The position numbers and the translations under genes are program-made. Shown in pieces: positions 27,140 to 35,894 of a DNA stretch of 64,000 bases. Source of the stretch: Tannerella sp. oral taxon 808 (GTDB lineage: Bacteria; Bacteroidota; Bacteroidia; Bacteroidales; Tannerellaceae); assembly GCA_002890585.1 (NCBI GenBank), contig MIQB01000001.1:20201-84200 (forward strand), given 5' to 3'. The notes below the pieces were generated by a model that saw only the letters and a program-made list of their open reading frames with translations, was not told the origin of the DNA and ran no database searches. How positions within the stretch are numbered: the first letter of the stretch is position 1; each line of letters opens with the position of its first letter.

Positions 27140-29340
27140 AGATTACACGTAAGAAGAAATCCATGCCGGCAGGAAAGCATAGCCGGACCAATGAGAAGGC
27201 GCTGAAGAAACACGGCAGCGCCCGGAGCAAACGGATGAAGAAGAACGCCTTGCTGAAGGCCATCATCCAAACCTTCCGAGAGAACCCCCAGACCACGTAT
27301 AACTATAAGCAAGTAGCACGAGCCGTCAGCCTCGAGGCGCAGGCAGATAAGCTACAGACGGCCTACATCCTCGCCCAGCTGGCCGAGGATGGCGTGCTGA
27401 ACGAGACCGAGCCGGGGCGCTATCGCCTGAACCGCGCCAGCGCGTCGGCCACGGGCACCTTCCGTCGACGCAGCAATGGCCACCATGCCTTTGTGCCCGA
27501 TGATGGCGGCGAGCCCATCACTGTGGAAGAGCGCAACGCCCACCACGCCCTCGATGGCGATCACGTCCGTGTGCAGCTCTTCAAGCGCCGCCGCGGCGAA
27601 CCCGAGGCTGAGGTGACGGAGATCGTGGAGCGGGCGCCACACCGCTATGTCGGGCGCTTGCAGGTGGCGAAGCATTACGCCTTCCTCGTGACCGAAGATC
27701 GTACGCTCTCGAACGACATCTTCATCCCCACAGCTCACCTGAACGGTGGGCGCACAGGCGACAAAGCCGTGGTGCGCATCACGGAGTGGCCCGACCGTGC
27801 CGATAACCCCACGGGAGAGGTGACGGAGCTGCTCGGACGAGCGGGCGACAACGACACAGAGATGCACGCCATCCTGGCCGAGTATGGCTTGCCCACGCAT
27901 TACCCCGAGAATGTGGAGCGCGCCGCGCGACGCATTCCCCGAGCCATCACGGCCGAGGATATGGCCGAGCGCGAAGACTTCCGCGACGTCACTACCTTCA
28001 CCATCGACCCGGCCGACGCGAAAGACTTCGACGACGCCCTCTCCATCCGCGCCCTGCCCGACGGCCGGGGCTGGGAGGTGGGCGTACACATCGCCGATGT
28101 GACGCACTACGTGAAGCCTGGCAGCGTGATCGACAAGGAAGCCTACGAGCGTGCCACGTCAGTATATCTCGTAGACCGCACCATACCCATGCTCCCCGAA
28201 TGCCTCTCGAACGATCTCTGCTCGCTCCGCCCCGATGAGGAGAAGCTGACCTTCTCCGTCGTCTTCGAGCTGAACGACGCGGCCGAGATCCTTGCCTCGC
28301 GCATCGTGCGCACCGTGACCCGCAGCAATCGCCGCTTTACTTACGACGAGGCACAGGCGGCCATCGAGACGGGGCAGGGCGACTATAGCCGCGAGATCAA
28401 CACGCTCAATCGCCTCGCCCAGCAGCTCCGCGAACGACGCTTCGCCGAGGGCGCCATCGACTTCGATCGCTACGAGGTGAAGTTCGAGATCGATGAGAAG
28501 GGCCGCCCTTTGCGCGTCTACTTCAAAGAGTCGAAAGAGGCCAACAAGCTGATCGAGGAGTTTATGCTGCTGGCCAATCGCACCGTGGCCGAGTCCATTG
28601 GCAAACGCGGCGGCCGCACGAAGAAGACCTTCGTCTACCGCATCCACGAGCAGCCCGACGCGGAGAAGATGGAGACGTTCGCCACCTTCGTCCGCCGCTT
28701 CGGATATAAGCTGAAAACTGACGGCGGGAAGAGCGACATCACCCGCAGCATCAACCGCCTACTTGACGACGCCAAGGGCCGCCCAGAGGAGAACCTGATC
28801 GAGACGCTCGCCGTGCGCTCCATGCAGAAGGCACGCTACTCGACCGTCAACATCGGCCATTACGGACTCGCTTTTGACTACTACTCCCACTTCACCTCCC
28901 CCATCCGCCGCTATCCGGACATGATGGCCCACCGCCTGCTGGCGCGCTATGCGGCGGGCGGACGCAGTGTGCCTAAGGAGGCCTGCGAAGAGCAGTGCGA
29001 CCACTGCTCGCAGATGGAGCAGCTGGCCGCCAATGCCGAGCGGGCGTCGATCAAATACAAGCAGGTGGAATTTATGAGCGATAAGATCGGGCAGGTGTTC
29101 GATGGCGTCATCTCGGGCGTTACGGAGTGGGGACTGTACGTGGAGCTTAATGAGAACAAGTGCGAGGGCCTCGTCCCGATGCGCGATTTGGACGACGACT
29201 TCTACGAGTTCGACGAAGCCAACTACGCCCTCGTGGGTCGGCGTCGCCACCACACTTATCGCCTCGGCGATCCGATCACCATCACCGTGGAGCATGCCAA
29301 CTTAGAACGCAAGCAGCTCGACTTCCGCCTGGCGGAATAA
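27136..29340 (+). CDS. rnr: Ribonuclease R
   Basis: From ATG 27136 the product is 734 residues. It has a basic N-terminus (KKKSMPAGKHSRTNEKALKK), a winged-helix segment, cold-shock domains, the RNB catalytic domain with DPADAKDFDDALS (Mg2+-binding Asp residues) and a C-terminal S1 domain (about 650-730). RNase R degrades structured RNA 3' to 5'. The open frame extends to 26875, but that region is the SMP-30 gene in another frame. Confidence 0.95.
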   Translation: MKITRKKKSMPAGKHSRTNEKALKKHGSARSKRMKKNALLKAIIQTFRENPQTTYNYKQVARAVSLEAQADKLQTAYILAQLAEDGVLNETEPGRYRLNRASASATGTFRRRSNGHHAFVPDDGGEPITVEERNAHHALDGDHVRVQLFKRRRGEPEAEVTEIVERAPHRYVGRLQVAKHYAFLVTEDRTLSNDIFIPTAHLNGGRTGDKAVVRITEWPDRADNPTGEVTELLGRAGDNDTEMHAILAEYGLPTHYPENVERAARRIPRAITAEDMAEREDFRDVTTFTIDPADAKDFDDALSIRALPDGRGWEVGVHIADVTHYVKPGSVIDKEAYERATSVYLVDRTIPMLPECLSNDLCSLRPDEEKLTFSVVFELNDAAEILASRIVRTVTRSNRRFTYDEAQAAIETGQGDYSREINTLNRLAQQLRERRFAEGAIDFDRYEVKFEIDEKGRPLRVYFKESKEANKLIEEFMLLANRTVAESIGKRGGRTKKTFVYRIHEQPDAEKMETFATFVRRFGYKLKTDGGKSDITRSINRLLDDAKGRPEENLIETLAVRSMQKARYSTVNIGHYGLAFDYYSHFTSPIRRYPDMMAHRLLARYAAGGRSVPKEACEEQCDHCSQMEQLAANAERASIKYKQVEFMSDKIGQVFDGVISGVTEWGLYVELNENKCEGLVPMRDLDDDFYEFDEANYALVGRRRHHTYRLGDPITITVEHANLERKQLDFRLAE

Positions 29341-29372
29341 CCCTCCGCCAAGCCCCGGGCCCGAAGATCTGC

Positions 29373-31187
29373 CTACCCCCTTCGTGCGACTTTGCGATAC
29401 TGCGTCGGGGTGAGCTGCTCAGCGGCGCGGAAGGCGGTGTAGAACGATTGCTGCGTGCCGAAGCCCACCTCCGCCGAGATGGTGGAGACCTTGTGATCCG
29501 TATCCCTCAGCAGCCGCTTCGCCTCCTTGATGCGATAGAAGTTGACATACTCCGAAAAGCCCTGCTTCATGCGGCTGTTGATGAGGATGGAGAGGTAGGA
29601 GCGATTCGTCCCGATGGCCGTGGCGAGCGACTCGAGTGTGAGCTCCGGGTCGCAGTGCATCTTGTGCACTTCCATGCAATCGCGCAGGGAGCGCAGCAGG
29701 TCGTTCGTCTTCCCTTCCGATAGTCCGGCGGCACGCTGCTCCTCATCGTCGCTGCCGCACTGGGGCAAGAGGGTACGCTCCGTCAGCTCGTCCACCCGTT
29801 CGCTTTGCCGCGCGATGGAGATGTACTGCCGAAGGCGCCGCCGCTGCGCCGTGTAGACGTAAACGAAAGAGACACCAAGCAAGACGAAGAGCGCCGCCAG
29901 CGCCATAAGCCCGAGGCGATTCTTCTTGAGCTGGAGCATGGCGATCTGGAGCGATTGCTCGCGCTGCTCCGTCTCGTAACGCGTCCGCATCTCTTCCATC
30001 ACGGTGTACTTCTCCTTCGTGAAGATGGAGTCGTGCAGGGCGCTCTTCCGCTCGAGGTATTCCACGGCCAACTGGAACTGCCCCGAGCGCCCGCAGGCCG
30101 TGGCGAGGTTCTGGTAGATGTCGTCGAGGTAAGTTGTCACATGGCGCTCGTTGGAGAGGTGTAGTGCCTCCATGCTTTCGTGGATGGCGGCGGCATAATC
30201 CTTCATTTCGATGTGTACGGAAGCCATAGAGTTGATGCTGGCGATCATGCCAACGGTGTCGCCGAGTTCCTTTTTGAGCGCCATGGAACGGTTGAGTATG
30301 TCGAGGCTGCGGCGGTAGTCATGCTGCTCAAAGTAGATGCTGCCCCGGTTGTTGTATAGGCTCCCGATGAGGGCCTTGGCGCCGATGGAGTCGGCCAGAT
30401 GTTCGGCTTGGATCGAGATGGCCAGCGCCTCGTCGTATAACCCAAGTCGCACTAAGGACGAGATCCGGTTGGTCTTCACCTTGATCCTCATCCGCGTGTC
30501 GCCAAGCTCGGAATAGATGGCCTCGGCCTCGCGGAAGAGCGAGTCGGCCTGCTCATCGTCGCGGATGCGATACTTCACATTGCCCATGTTCATGATTACC
30601 GCGGCCACGGCATCGCGGTCGCCCTGCTTTTCGGCCAGCCGCATGGCGCGTTCCAGGCAGATCATGGCCGAGTCGAACTGCGCCAGGTGTTGGTGAGAGA
30701 CGGCTCGGTTGATGTCGATGCGTCGCATCATCACCTCGTCGGGCGGTGTGGATTGCTTCGCCTTGCCGTAGGCCGCGTCGTAGAGGGCGAGTGCGGCGTC
30801 CGGATGTCCGCGTTTGTCTTGGTTGATGGCCCGGTTGATGAGGAGTCGGATCGTCAGACCCGGGTAGTTAGCGGTTTCAGTCTCGGCCGCTGTGTAGCAG
30901 CTGTCGCTCCGCTTGAGGTCCTCCTTGATGGAGTACGAGAGGCCCAAGTCGGTGAGCAGGACGGCGTGCAGCGAGTCGTCGGGGGCGTCTTGTAGGGCAT
31001 CGAGGGCCCGGATCTGTAGGTGGATGGCCGAGTCGAGCTGCGTGTGTTGCAGCTCCTTCGCCTGCTGGCCGAGCTCGGCAATGTGCGCCAGTGCCTCCTC
31101 ATGGCTCTTTGTCGTTTTACGGTCTGCGCAGGCCGTCATCGCCGCCAGGGCAGCCCCAAGCATCATGGCCGCGAGGGCCTTTCTCAT
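29373..31187 (-). CDS. TPR-domain lipoprotein/membrane regulator with AraC-type DNA-binding domain
   Basis: From ATG 31187 the protein is 604 residues. It has a lipoprotein-like start (MRKALAAMM...MTAC), about eight tetratricopeptide repeats (residues about 40-400) and one membrane helix (about 437-457, LMALAALFVLLGVSFVYVYTA). A C-terminal AraC helix-turn-helix pair follows (LTLESLATAIGTNRSYLSILI and VSTISAEVGFGTQQSFYTAF). This one-component architecture, with a sensor outside and HTH inside, is common in Bacteroidetes. An alternative start at 31235 adds 16 residues. The signal sensed and the regulon are unknown. Confidence 0.87.
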   Translation of the reverse strand: MRKALAAMMLGAALAAMTACADRKTTKSHEEALAHIAELGQQAKELQHTQLDSAIHLQIRALDALQDAPDDSLHAVLLTDLGLSYSIKEDLKRSDSCYTAAETETANYPGLTIRLLINRAINQDKRGHPDAALALYDAAYGKAKQSTPPDEVMMRRIDINRAVSHQHLAQFDSAMICLERAMRLAEKQGDRDAVAAVIMNMGNVKYRIRDDEQADSLFREAEAIYSELGDTRMRIKVKTNRISSLVRLGLYDEALAISIQAEHLADSIGAKALIGSLYNNRGSIYFEQHDYRRSLDILNRSMALKKELGDTVGMIASINSMASVHIEMKDYAAAIHESMEALHLSNERHVTTYLDDIYQNLATACGRSGQFQLAVEYLERKSALHDSIFTKEKYTVMEEMRTRYETEQREQSLQIAMLQLKKNRLGLMALAALFVLLGVSFVYVYTAQRRRLRQYISIARQSERVDELTERTLLPQCGSDDEEQRAAGLSEGKTNDLLRSLRDCMEVHKMHCDPELTLESLATAIGTNRSYLSILINSRMKQGFSEYVNFYRIKEAKRLLRDTDHKVSTISAEVGFGTQQSFYTAFRAAEQLTPTQYRKVARRG

Positions 31188-31269
31188 CTGTTGCGCCGCA
31201 TTTTTGGTGTGGATAGGTGTGTTTGCTGTGTTCATTGCTTGAAAAGCGGGGTTGTTTGTTAATCCGCCT

Positions 31270-31277
31270 CAAAAGTA
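31270..31277 (-). promoter_or_regulatory. Promoter -7 box of the TPR/AraC gene
   Basis: TACTTTTG on the minus strand, embedded in the same CGCTCCTACTTTTGA context as the mutS box. The -33 element is not clear. Confidence 0.5.
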
Positions 31278-31348
31278 GGAGCGTTTCCGCTCGCTTTTGG
31301 CTATTCGCGGCAGATTTTCCTCCCAAAAACACCCCGGGAAGGGATTCT

Positions 31349-31861
31349 CCCGCTCGTCGTGGCCTGAAAATGAGAGTTTATTGAAGGCTTTTATATGGAT
31401 TGTGTATGATTTACGGTGTAAATTGAAGGCTTTTATATTGGATGTACTCTGTTTACTCTGTAAGTAGGAGGCTTTTATATTGATCGTGTATGATTTACGG
31501 TGTAAATTGAAGGCTTTTATATTGGAAGCGTCCGATTTACGGCGTAAGTAATAGGCTTTTACATTGAAAGCATTCAATTTACGATGTAAGTAATGGGCTT
31601 TTACATTGAAAGCATTCAATTTACGATGTAAGTAATAGGCTTTTATATTAAAAGCATTCGATTTACACCGTTAATTGTGCACTATCAATATAAAAGCATT
31701 CGATTTACGCCGTTAATTATACAGTATCAGTATAAAATCATTGAATTTACGCCGTTAATTATACAGCATCAATATAAAAGCCTTCAATTTACACCGTAAA
31801 TAATATACAATCCATATAAAAGCCTTCAATAAACTTCTATTTTTAGGCCACGACGAGCGGG
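31349..31861. repeat. Tandem array E: 11 units of exactly 42 bp, mirrored about its centre, with inverted ends
   Basis: Units start at 31381 and then every 42 bp without a single indel up to 31801. Sequence gradually changes so that the last units are the reverse complement of the first. Outermost CCCGCTCGTCGTGGCC (31349-31364) and GGCCACGACGAGCGGG (31846-31861) continue the symmetry beyond the array. Dyads ATTTAC-GGT-GTAAAT and GCTTTTA-TAT-TAAAAGC have centres 21 bp apart. Confidence 0.94.
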
Positions 31862-32083
31862 TGAAGCCTTTCTGGGTCGCGTTTGGGTCTACGGCGAGCG
31901 GGTGAAGCCCAAACCAGCCTGTTTTTAGGGTTACGAAGGCCCGGAGATAGGCAAAGCCACCCCCTTTTCCTCTCTTTAGACCGGGATAACCCGCCCCCTC
32001 AGAGCGTTTGCGCATGCGCCATAAAGATTTGTGAAGAACCATTTCCATATGGCTATCATTATTCCTCCATTCCCGGCTTTCTC

Positions 32084-32091
32084 TATGTTTG
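32084..32091 (+). promoter_or_regulatory. Possible promoter -7 box of the sigma-factor gene
   Basis: TATGTTTG fits TAnnTTTG, 30 bp before the start at 32121. No -33 element is visible. Confidence 0.4.
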
Positions 32092-32120
32092 CGGCCTCGT
32101 AACAAAAAACTATTCCAAGT

Positions 32121-32621
32121 ATGAATGCCTCACAGTTTCAGAACAAGTTGTTGAGCCTACAGAGCTACATGATGAACTTCGCCATGACCCTCACGGCCGA
32201 TCGCGAAGACGCCCTCGACCTGACTCAGGAGACCTCTCTGCGCGTACTCGACAACAGAGAAAAGTTTACCGAGAACCGCAACTTCAAAGGCTGGGTGCTG
32301 ACCGTCATGCGAAACATCTTCATCAATAACTACCGCCGCGTGCTCCGCTCGCAGACGGTCGTGGAGCAAGACATCGACCTCTACCACCTCGAGGCCACCA
32401 CCGAGTCAAGCATCGAGACACCCGAAAGCGCCTGCCGCCTGCAAGAAATCACCAAAGCCATCAGCGAGCTCAACGACGAACTGCGCATCCCCTTCTCCAT
32501 GTACGTCAGCGGCTACCGCTACAACGAGATCGCCGACGCCCTCGCCATCCCCCTGGGCACAGTCAAGAGCCGCATCTTCTTCGCCCGCCAAGCCCTCAAA
32601 AACAAACTCGAAGGGCTCTAA
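32121..32621 (+). CDS. ECF-type RNA polymerase sigma factor
   Basis: The 166-residue protein has region 2 (residues about 10-75, DREDALDLTQETSLRVLDNREKF and GWVLTVMRNIFINNYRR) and region 4 (about 105-160, EIADALAIPLGTVKSRIFFARQALK), joined by a short linker. No anti-sigma gene is adjacent. The gene is followed by a long C run and then convergent cdd. Target genes cannot be told from the sequence. Confidence 0.93.
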   Translation: MNASQFQNKLLSLQSYMMNFAMTLTADREDALDLTQETSLRVLDNREKFTENRNFKGWVLTVMRNIFINNYRRVLRSQTVVEQDIDLYHLEATTESSIETPESACRLQEITKAISELNDELRIPFSMYVSGYRYNEIADALAIPLGTVKSRIFFARQALKNKLEGL

Positions 32622-32648
32622 GCCCTCCCCCCCCCCCCTCCACTCTCC

Positions 32649-33122
32649 TTACAAATCTTTACTCCCAAAAGCCAGCGGCAACAACGCCTCGGCTGACTCC
32701 ACCCGACAATACTCCTCCCGGCCACACAGATAGATCCGGATGGGCAGCCCATAGCGCTGCTCCACCTCCGCAATCACCTGCCGACACCCCCCGCACGGAC
32801 TGATCTTATCCTGCACCACACCATCCTTTACAGCCACCACATACAGCGCCCGCACCGCCACGTCCGGATACTGCGCCCCGGCCGTAAACAGCGCCGTACG
32901 CTCTGCGCACAGCCCCGAAGGATACGCCGCATTCTCCTGATTACTACCCGGCACCAATCGTCCGTCCTCCAGCTCCACAGCCGCCCCCACGTGAAACTCC
33001 GAGTACGGCGCATAAGCCTTCCGAGCCGCTGCAAGTGCCACATCCATCCCCCGACGCTCCTGCGCCGCGAGCTCATCGATACGCCCTTTCTGAAGGCGTA
33101 TTTCAATCGTTTCTTCTCTCAT
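32649..33122 (-). CDS. cdd: Cytidine deaminase
   Basis: From ATG 33122 the product is 157 residues, slightly longer than the usual 130-140 of tetrameric Cdd. Zinc-site residues: Cys72-x-Glu74 in YPSGLCAERTA, and Cys110 and Cys113 in SPCGGCRQ. The substrate-binding FHVGAAVELEDG precedes. Deaminates cytidine and deoxycytidine in pyrimidine salvage. The long open frame back to 33419 is not part of the gene. Confidence 0.94.
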   Translation of the reverse strand: MREETIEIRLQKGRIDELAAQERRGMDVALAAARKAYAPYSEFHVGAAVELEDGRLVPGSNQENAAYPSGLCAERTALFTAGAQYPDVAVRALYVVAVKDGVVQDKISPCGGCRQVIAEVEQRYGLPIRIYLCGREEYCRVESAEALLPLAFGSKDL

Positions 33123-33197
33123 TTTTTCATCAATTATTAGTGAGCCGACGAAGGTACAGCCTACACGTAATACGCTAAGTGCGTTTCCTTTGTTTTC

Positions 33198-33205
33198 TAT
33201 CTTTG
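33198..33205 (+). promoter_or_regulatory. Promoter -7 box and mini-leader of the first glucosaminidase gene
   Basis: TATCTTTG (TAnnTTTG) precedes 33231 by 26 bp. Between them an ATG at 33220 encodes a four-residue peptide (MKAR) whose TGA overlaps the glucosaminidase ATG by two bases, which may couple or regulate initiation. Confidence 0.45.
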
Positions 33206-33230
33206 CTCCGATTCTAAAAATGAAGGCCCG

Positions 33231-34280
33231 ATGAATCCTCGATGTTTTAGACAACTTATATTCATATATACCCTTACCGCCCTGATTCCCGTAAGCCACG
33301 CTGAACGAAAGCGCCACCCAGCTTACGAGAAGTACATCACCCAATACGGCTACATCGCCGTTCAGCAGGGCGATCGGTACAACATTCCCCCCAGCATCAC
33401 CCTCGCACAAGCACTGCACGAATCCGGCGCAGGCCTCTCCCGCCTCTCTTTAGAATCAAACAACCACTTCGGCATCAAATGCCATAAAGACTGGAAAGGC
33501 GCCCGTACCTATTGGGACGACGACCTCAAAGACGAATGCTTCCGCAAATACAACACCGTCGCAGAATCTTACGAAGACCACTCCCGCTTCTTAGCCGAAA
33601 AAAAGCGATACAGCAAACTCTTCCTCCTCCGTAAAACAGATTATCGTGGATGGGCCAAAGGCCTACAAGAATGCGGCTACGCCACCGACCGCGCCTATGC
33701 CAACAAGCTGATCAAAATGATTGAAGACTATGAGCTCTACCTCTTTGACACAGGCCGGAAATACGCACGTGAAACTAACGAACCCAAACGCCCCAAAGAG
33801 CAACCCAAAACCACCCCGAAAGGCTCCACCACCCACCCCAAGCGTGAACCAGAGAAAAAGGAAGGAACCTTCTTCGAACGCCTGTTTGGCCACAAAAAAG
33901 CCGAGCAAACTGCACCCAGCACCGATGACAACAAACTCAAACCCCGCAACGTCTACAAGACGGGCGGCCTGATCTATACCATTGCACGCTACAACGACTC
34001 CTACGATCGCATTGCCCGCGACTTGGGCTTCACCGCCCGAGAGCTGGCACGATACAATGAGTCGCCTGAAGACTTTCCCCTCCGACGAGGCGACATCGTA
34101 TACCTCGAGAAAAAGAAAAAACGTGCCGACATGCCTAACCTCTACCACCAGGTGCAGATAGGCGAATCAATGCACGGCATCTCGCAGTATTACGGCATTC
34201 AGGTCAGCACACTCTACGCCTTGAATAACAAGGAACGCGACTACGTCCCCAAAGAGGGTGAAACACTTAAACTCAGATAA
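33231..34280 (+). CDS. Secreted glucosaminidase with LysM domains
   Basis: The 349-residue product has a signal peptide (to about HA at 24). A glucosaminidase (GH73-type) domain (residues about 28-175) follows, with the likely catalytic Glu64 in ALHESGAGLS and a conserved NNHFGIKCHKDW. Next is a Lys/Pro-rich linker (about 185-240). Two LysM-like modules (about 245-295 and 302-348) bind peptidoglycan glycans. It should cut the glycan strand during cell-wall turnover. The next gene encodes a second enzyme of the same type. Confidence 0.9.
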   Translation: MNPRCFRQLIFIYTLTALIPVSHAERKRHPAYEKYITQYGYIAVQQGDRYNIPPSITLAQALHESGAGLSRLSLESNNHFGIKCHKDWKGARTYWDDDLKDECFRKYNTVAESYEDHSRFLAEKKRYSKLFLLRKTDYRGWAKGLQECGYATDRAYANKLIKMIEDYELYLFDTGRKYARETNEPKRPKEQPKTTPKGSTTHPKREPEKKEGTFFERLFGHKKAEQTAPSTDDNKLKPRNVYKTGGLIYTIARYNDSYDRIARDLGFTARELARYNESPEDFPLRRGDIVYLEKKKKRADMPNLYHQVQIGESMHGISQYYGIQVSTLYALNNKERDYVPKEGETLKLR

Positions 34281-34295
34281 TCTCGAAAATACATC

Positions 34296-35894
34296 ATGCA
34301 CTTCTCCATTACTACATATCGTATAGCCATACTTATCGGCTGCCTCATGATGGCTGGCGGCTCCCTGCTAACCGTCGAACACTTGCAGGCTGGCAAAGCC
34401 GAAGTCCGTGAGTTGGACGCCTGCGAACTCTATATCCAGAACTATAGCCAAGCGGCAATCCATCAGCAACGCAAACACCGCATACCGGCCAGCATCACGT
34501 TGGCGCAAGGCATCCTCGAATCGAGCGCGGGGAAAAGCTACTTGGCCGTTGAGGGGAAAAACCATTTCGGCATCAAGTGCGGAAACTGGACGGGCGAGTT
34601 CGTCTATAAACAAGACGACGGACGCTTAGAGCGCTTCCGTAAATACGCCACCGTTGAGCAATCGTTTGAAGATCATTCACGCTTCATCGCTGAGCGGAGC
34701 CCCTACAAGTCGCTCTTCGATCTGAAGCCTACGGACTATGTGGGCTGGGCACATGGATTGAAGCGCTGTGGATACGCCACCGACCCGAAGTATGCCCACA
34801 AACTCATCGAGCTGATTGAGCGATACGGGTTACACAATTACGACCTGGCTCAGGGAACGGATGAGCCACCGGTCGTACGACGTAAAACAAGAACAGCTCC
34901 TCCCGCAGCGCCGAAGAAGCAGGTCGCAGAGCCTAAACCGGAAAGGAAGCGCACCCTCGACACCTCGAGAGACATGGCCTCCGTACAAAGAGAGCCTGGG
35001 CGTAAACCGACAGCTCACGGCGTCAAGGTGCCGAAGAAGGCGAAGCCTGAACAAGCTCCCCCCAAGACGGAGCCTGCCCCGAAGCCTGCGCCTGCACCAG
35101 CACAGAAGCCTGCTCCCGCTCCGAAACCTGCGCCTACGCCTGCCCCCCAAAAGGAAGCAGCCCCGGCAGCTAAACCTGCCCCAGCAAAGCAGCCCGCTGC
35201 CCAGAAGCAAGTAGCCGCCAAGAAGCCTGCTCCAGCTGCTAAGAAACAGGCCTGGGCCGCCAAGAAACCCGCCCCCCAAAAGGCTGCCCCGGCAGCTAAA
35301 CCTGCCCCAGCGAAACAGCCCGCAGCCCAGAAGCAAGTAGCCGCCAAGCAGCCTGCCCCCGCTGCTAAGAAACAGGCCTGGGCCGCCAAGAAACCTGCCC
35401 CCGCCGCTGCTCCAAAGAAGCAGGACAAGAAGTTGCTCGCCTCGACGAAGAAGTCGGGCGCAGCAGCTGCGCCAAAGGTTGCTCCGAATGCCACTAAACC
35501 TGCCGCAGCGAATCCCGCAGTAAAAAAAAACGCGTGGAAGAAGCCAGTAACTCCTAAGAAGTCTGCCGCTGCCCCACAAAAACCTGCGGTCACCCCGAAG
35601 AAGCCGGCCGCAACTCCAAAGAAATCTGCAGCTGTGGCCAAGAAACCAGCCACTGCCCCGAAGAAACCCGTGGCTGCTGCCAAAAAACCAGCTGCTACCC
35701 CGAAAAAACCTGCGGCCACCCCGAAGAAGTCCGCCTGGGTCGCCAAGAAACCCGCCCCCACCCCAAAGGCCACGGCTCCGAAAAGGGCGCCACGCCCGGC
35801 ACAGCGATCGGCTTTATCAAGGAAACAGAATAACAATGAGCGACCAACGGTACACACGGCGCGGCGTCAGCGCCTCGAAAGAAGACGTTCATAA
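34296..35894 (+). CDS. Glucosaminidase with a histone H1-like Ala/Lys/Pro tail
   Basis: The 532-residue protein has a signal anchor (about residues 8-26). A GH73-type domain homologous to the preceding protein follows (residues about 45-190, likely catalytic Glu75 in GILESSAGKSY, then NHFGIKCGNW). After that come some 330 residues of low-complexity KPAPAAKK / AWAAKKPAP-type repeats in place of LysM. The basic tail could bind anionic wall or lipopolysaccharide. Its last 59 bp overlap purM in another frame. The DNA of the tail is itself repetitive and prone to length change. Confidence 0.85.
   Translation: MHFSITTYRIAILIGCLMMAGGSLLTVEHLQAGKAEVRELDACELYIQNYSQAAIHQQRKHRIPASITLAQGILESSAGKSYLAVEGKNHFGIKCGNWTGEFVYKQDDGRLERFRKYATVEQSFEDHSRFIAERSPYKSLFDLKPTDYVGWAHGLKRCGYATDPKYAHKLIELIERYGLHNYDLAQGTDEPPVVRRKTRTAPPAAPKKQVAEPKPERKRTLDTSRDMASVQREPGRKPTAHGVKVPKKAKPEQAPPKTEPAPKPAPAPAQKPAPAPKPAPTPAPQKEAAPAAKPAPAKQPAAQKQVAAKKPAPAAKKQAWAAKKPAPQKAAPAAKPAPAKQPAAQKQVAAKQPAPAAKKQAWAAKKPAPAAAPKKQDKKLLASTKKSGAAAAPKVAPNATKPAAANPAVKKNAWKKPVTPKKSAAAPQKPAVTPKKPAATPKKSAAVAKKPATAPKKPVAAAKKPAATPKKPAATPKKSAWVAKKPAPTPKATAPKRAPRPAQRSALSRKQNNNERPTVHTARRQRLERRRS

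Noticed and set aside
31269..31619. Open frame of repeating LHRKLNAFNVKAYYL units (minus)
   Set aside because: Array E translated; period 42 bp again, no ribosome-binding site.
33123..33419. N-terminal extension of cytidine deaminase
   Set aside because: Runs over the divergent glucosaminidase gene and promoter; Cdd family starts near 33122.
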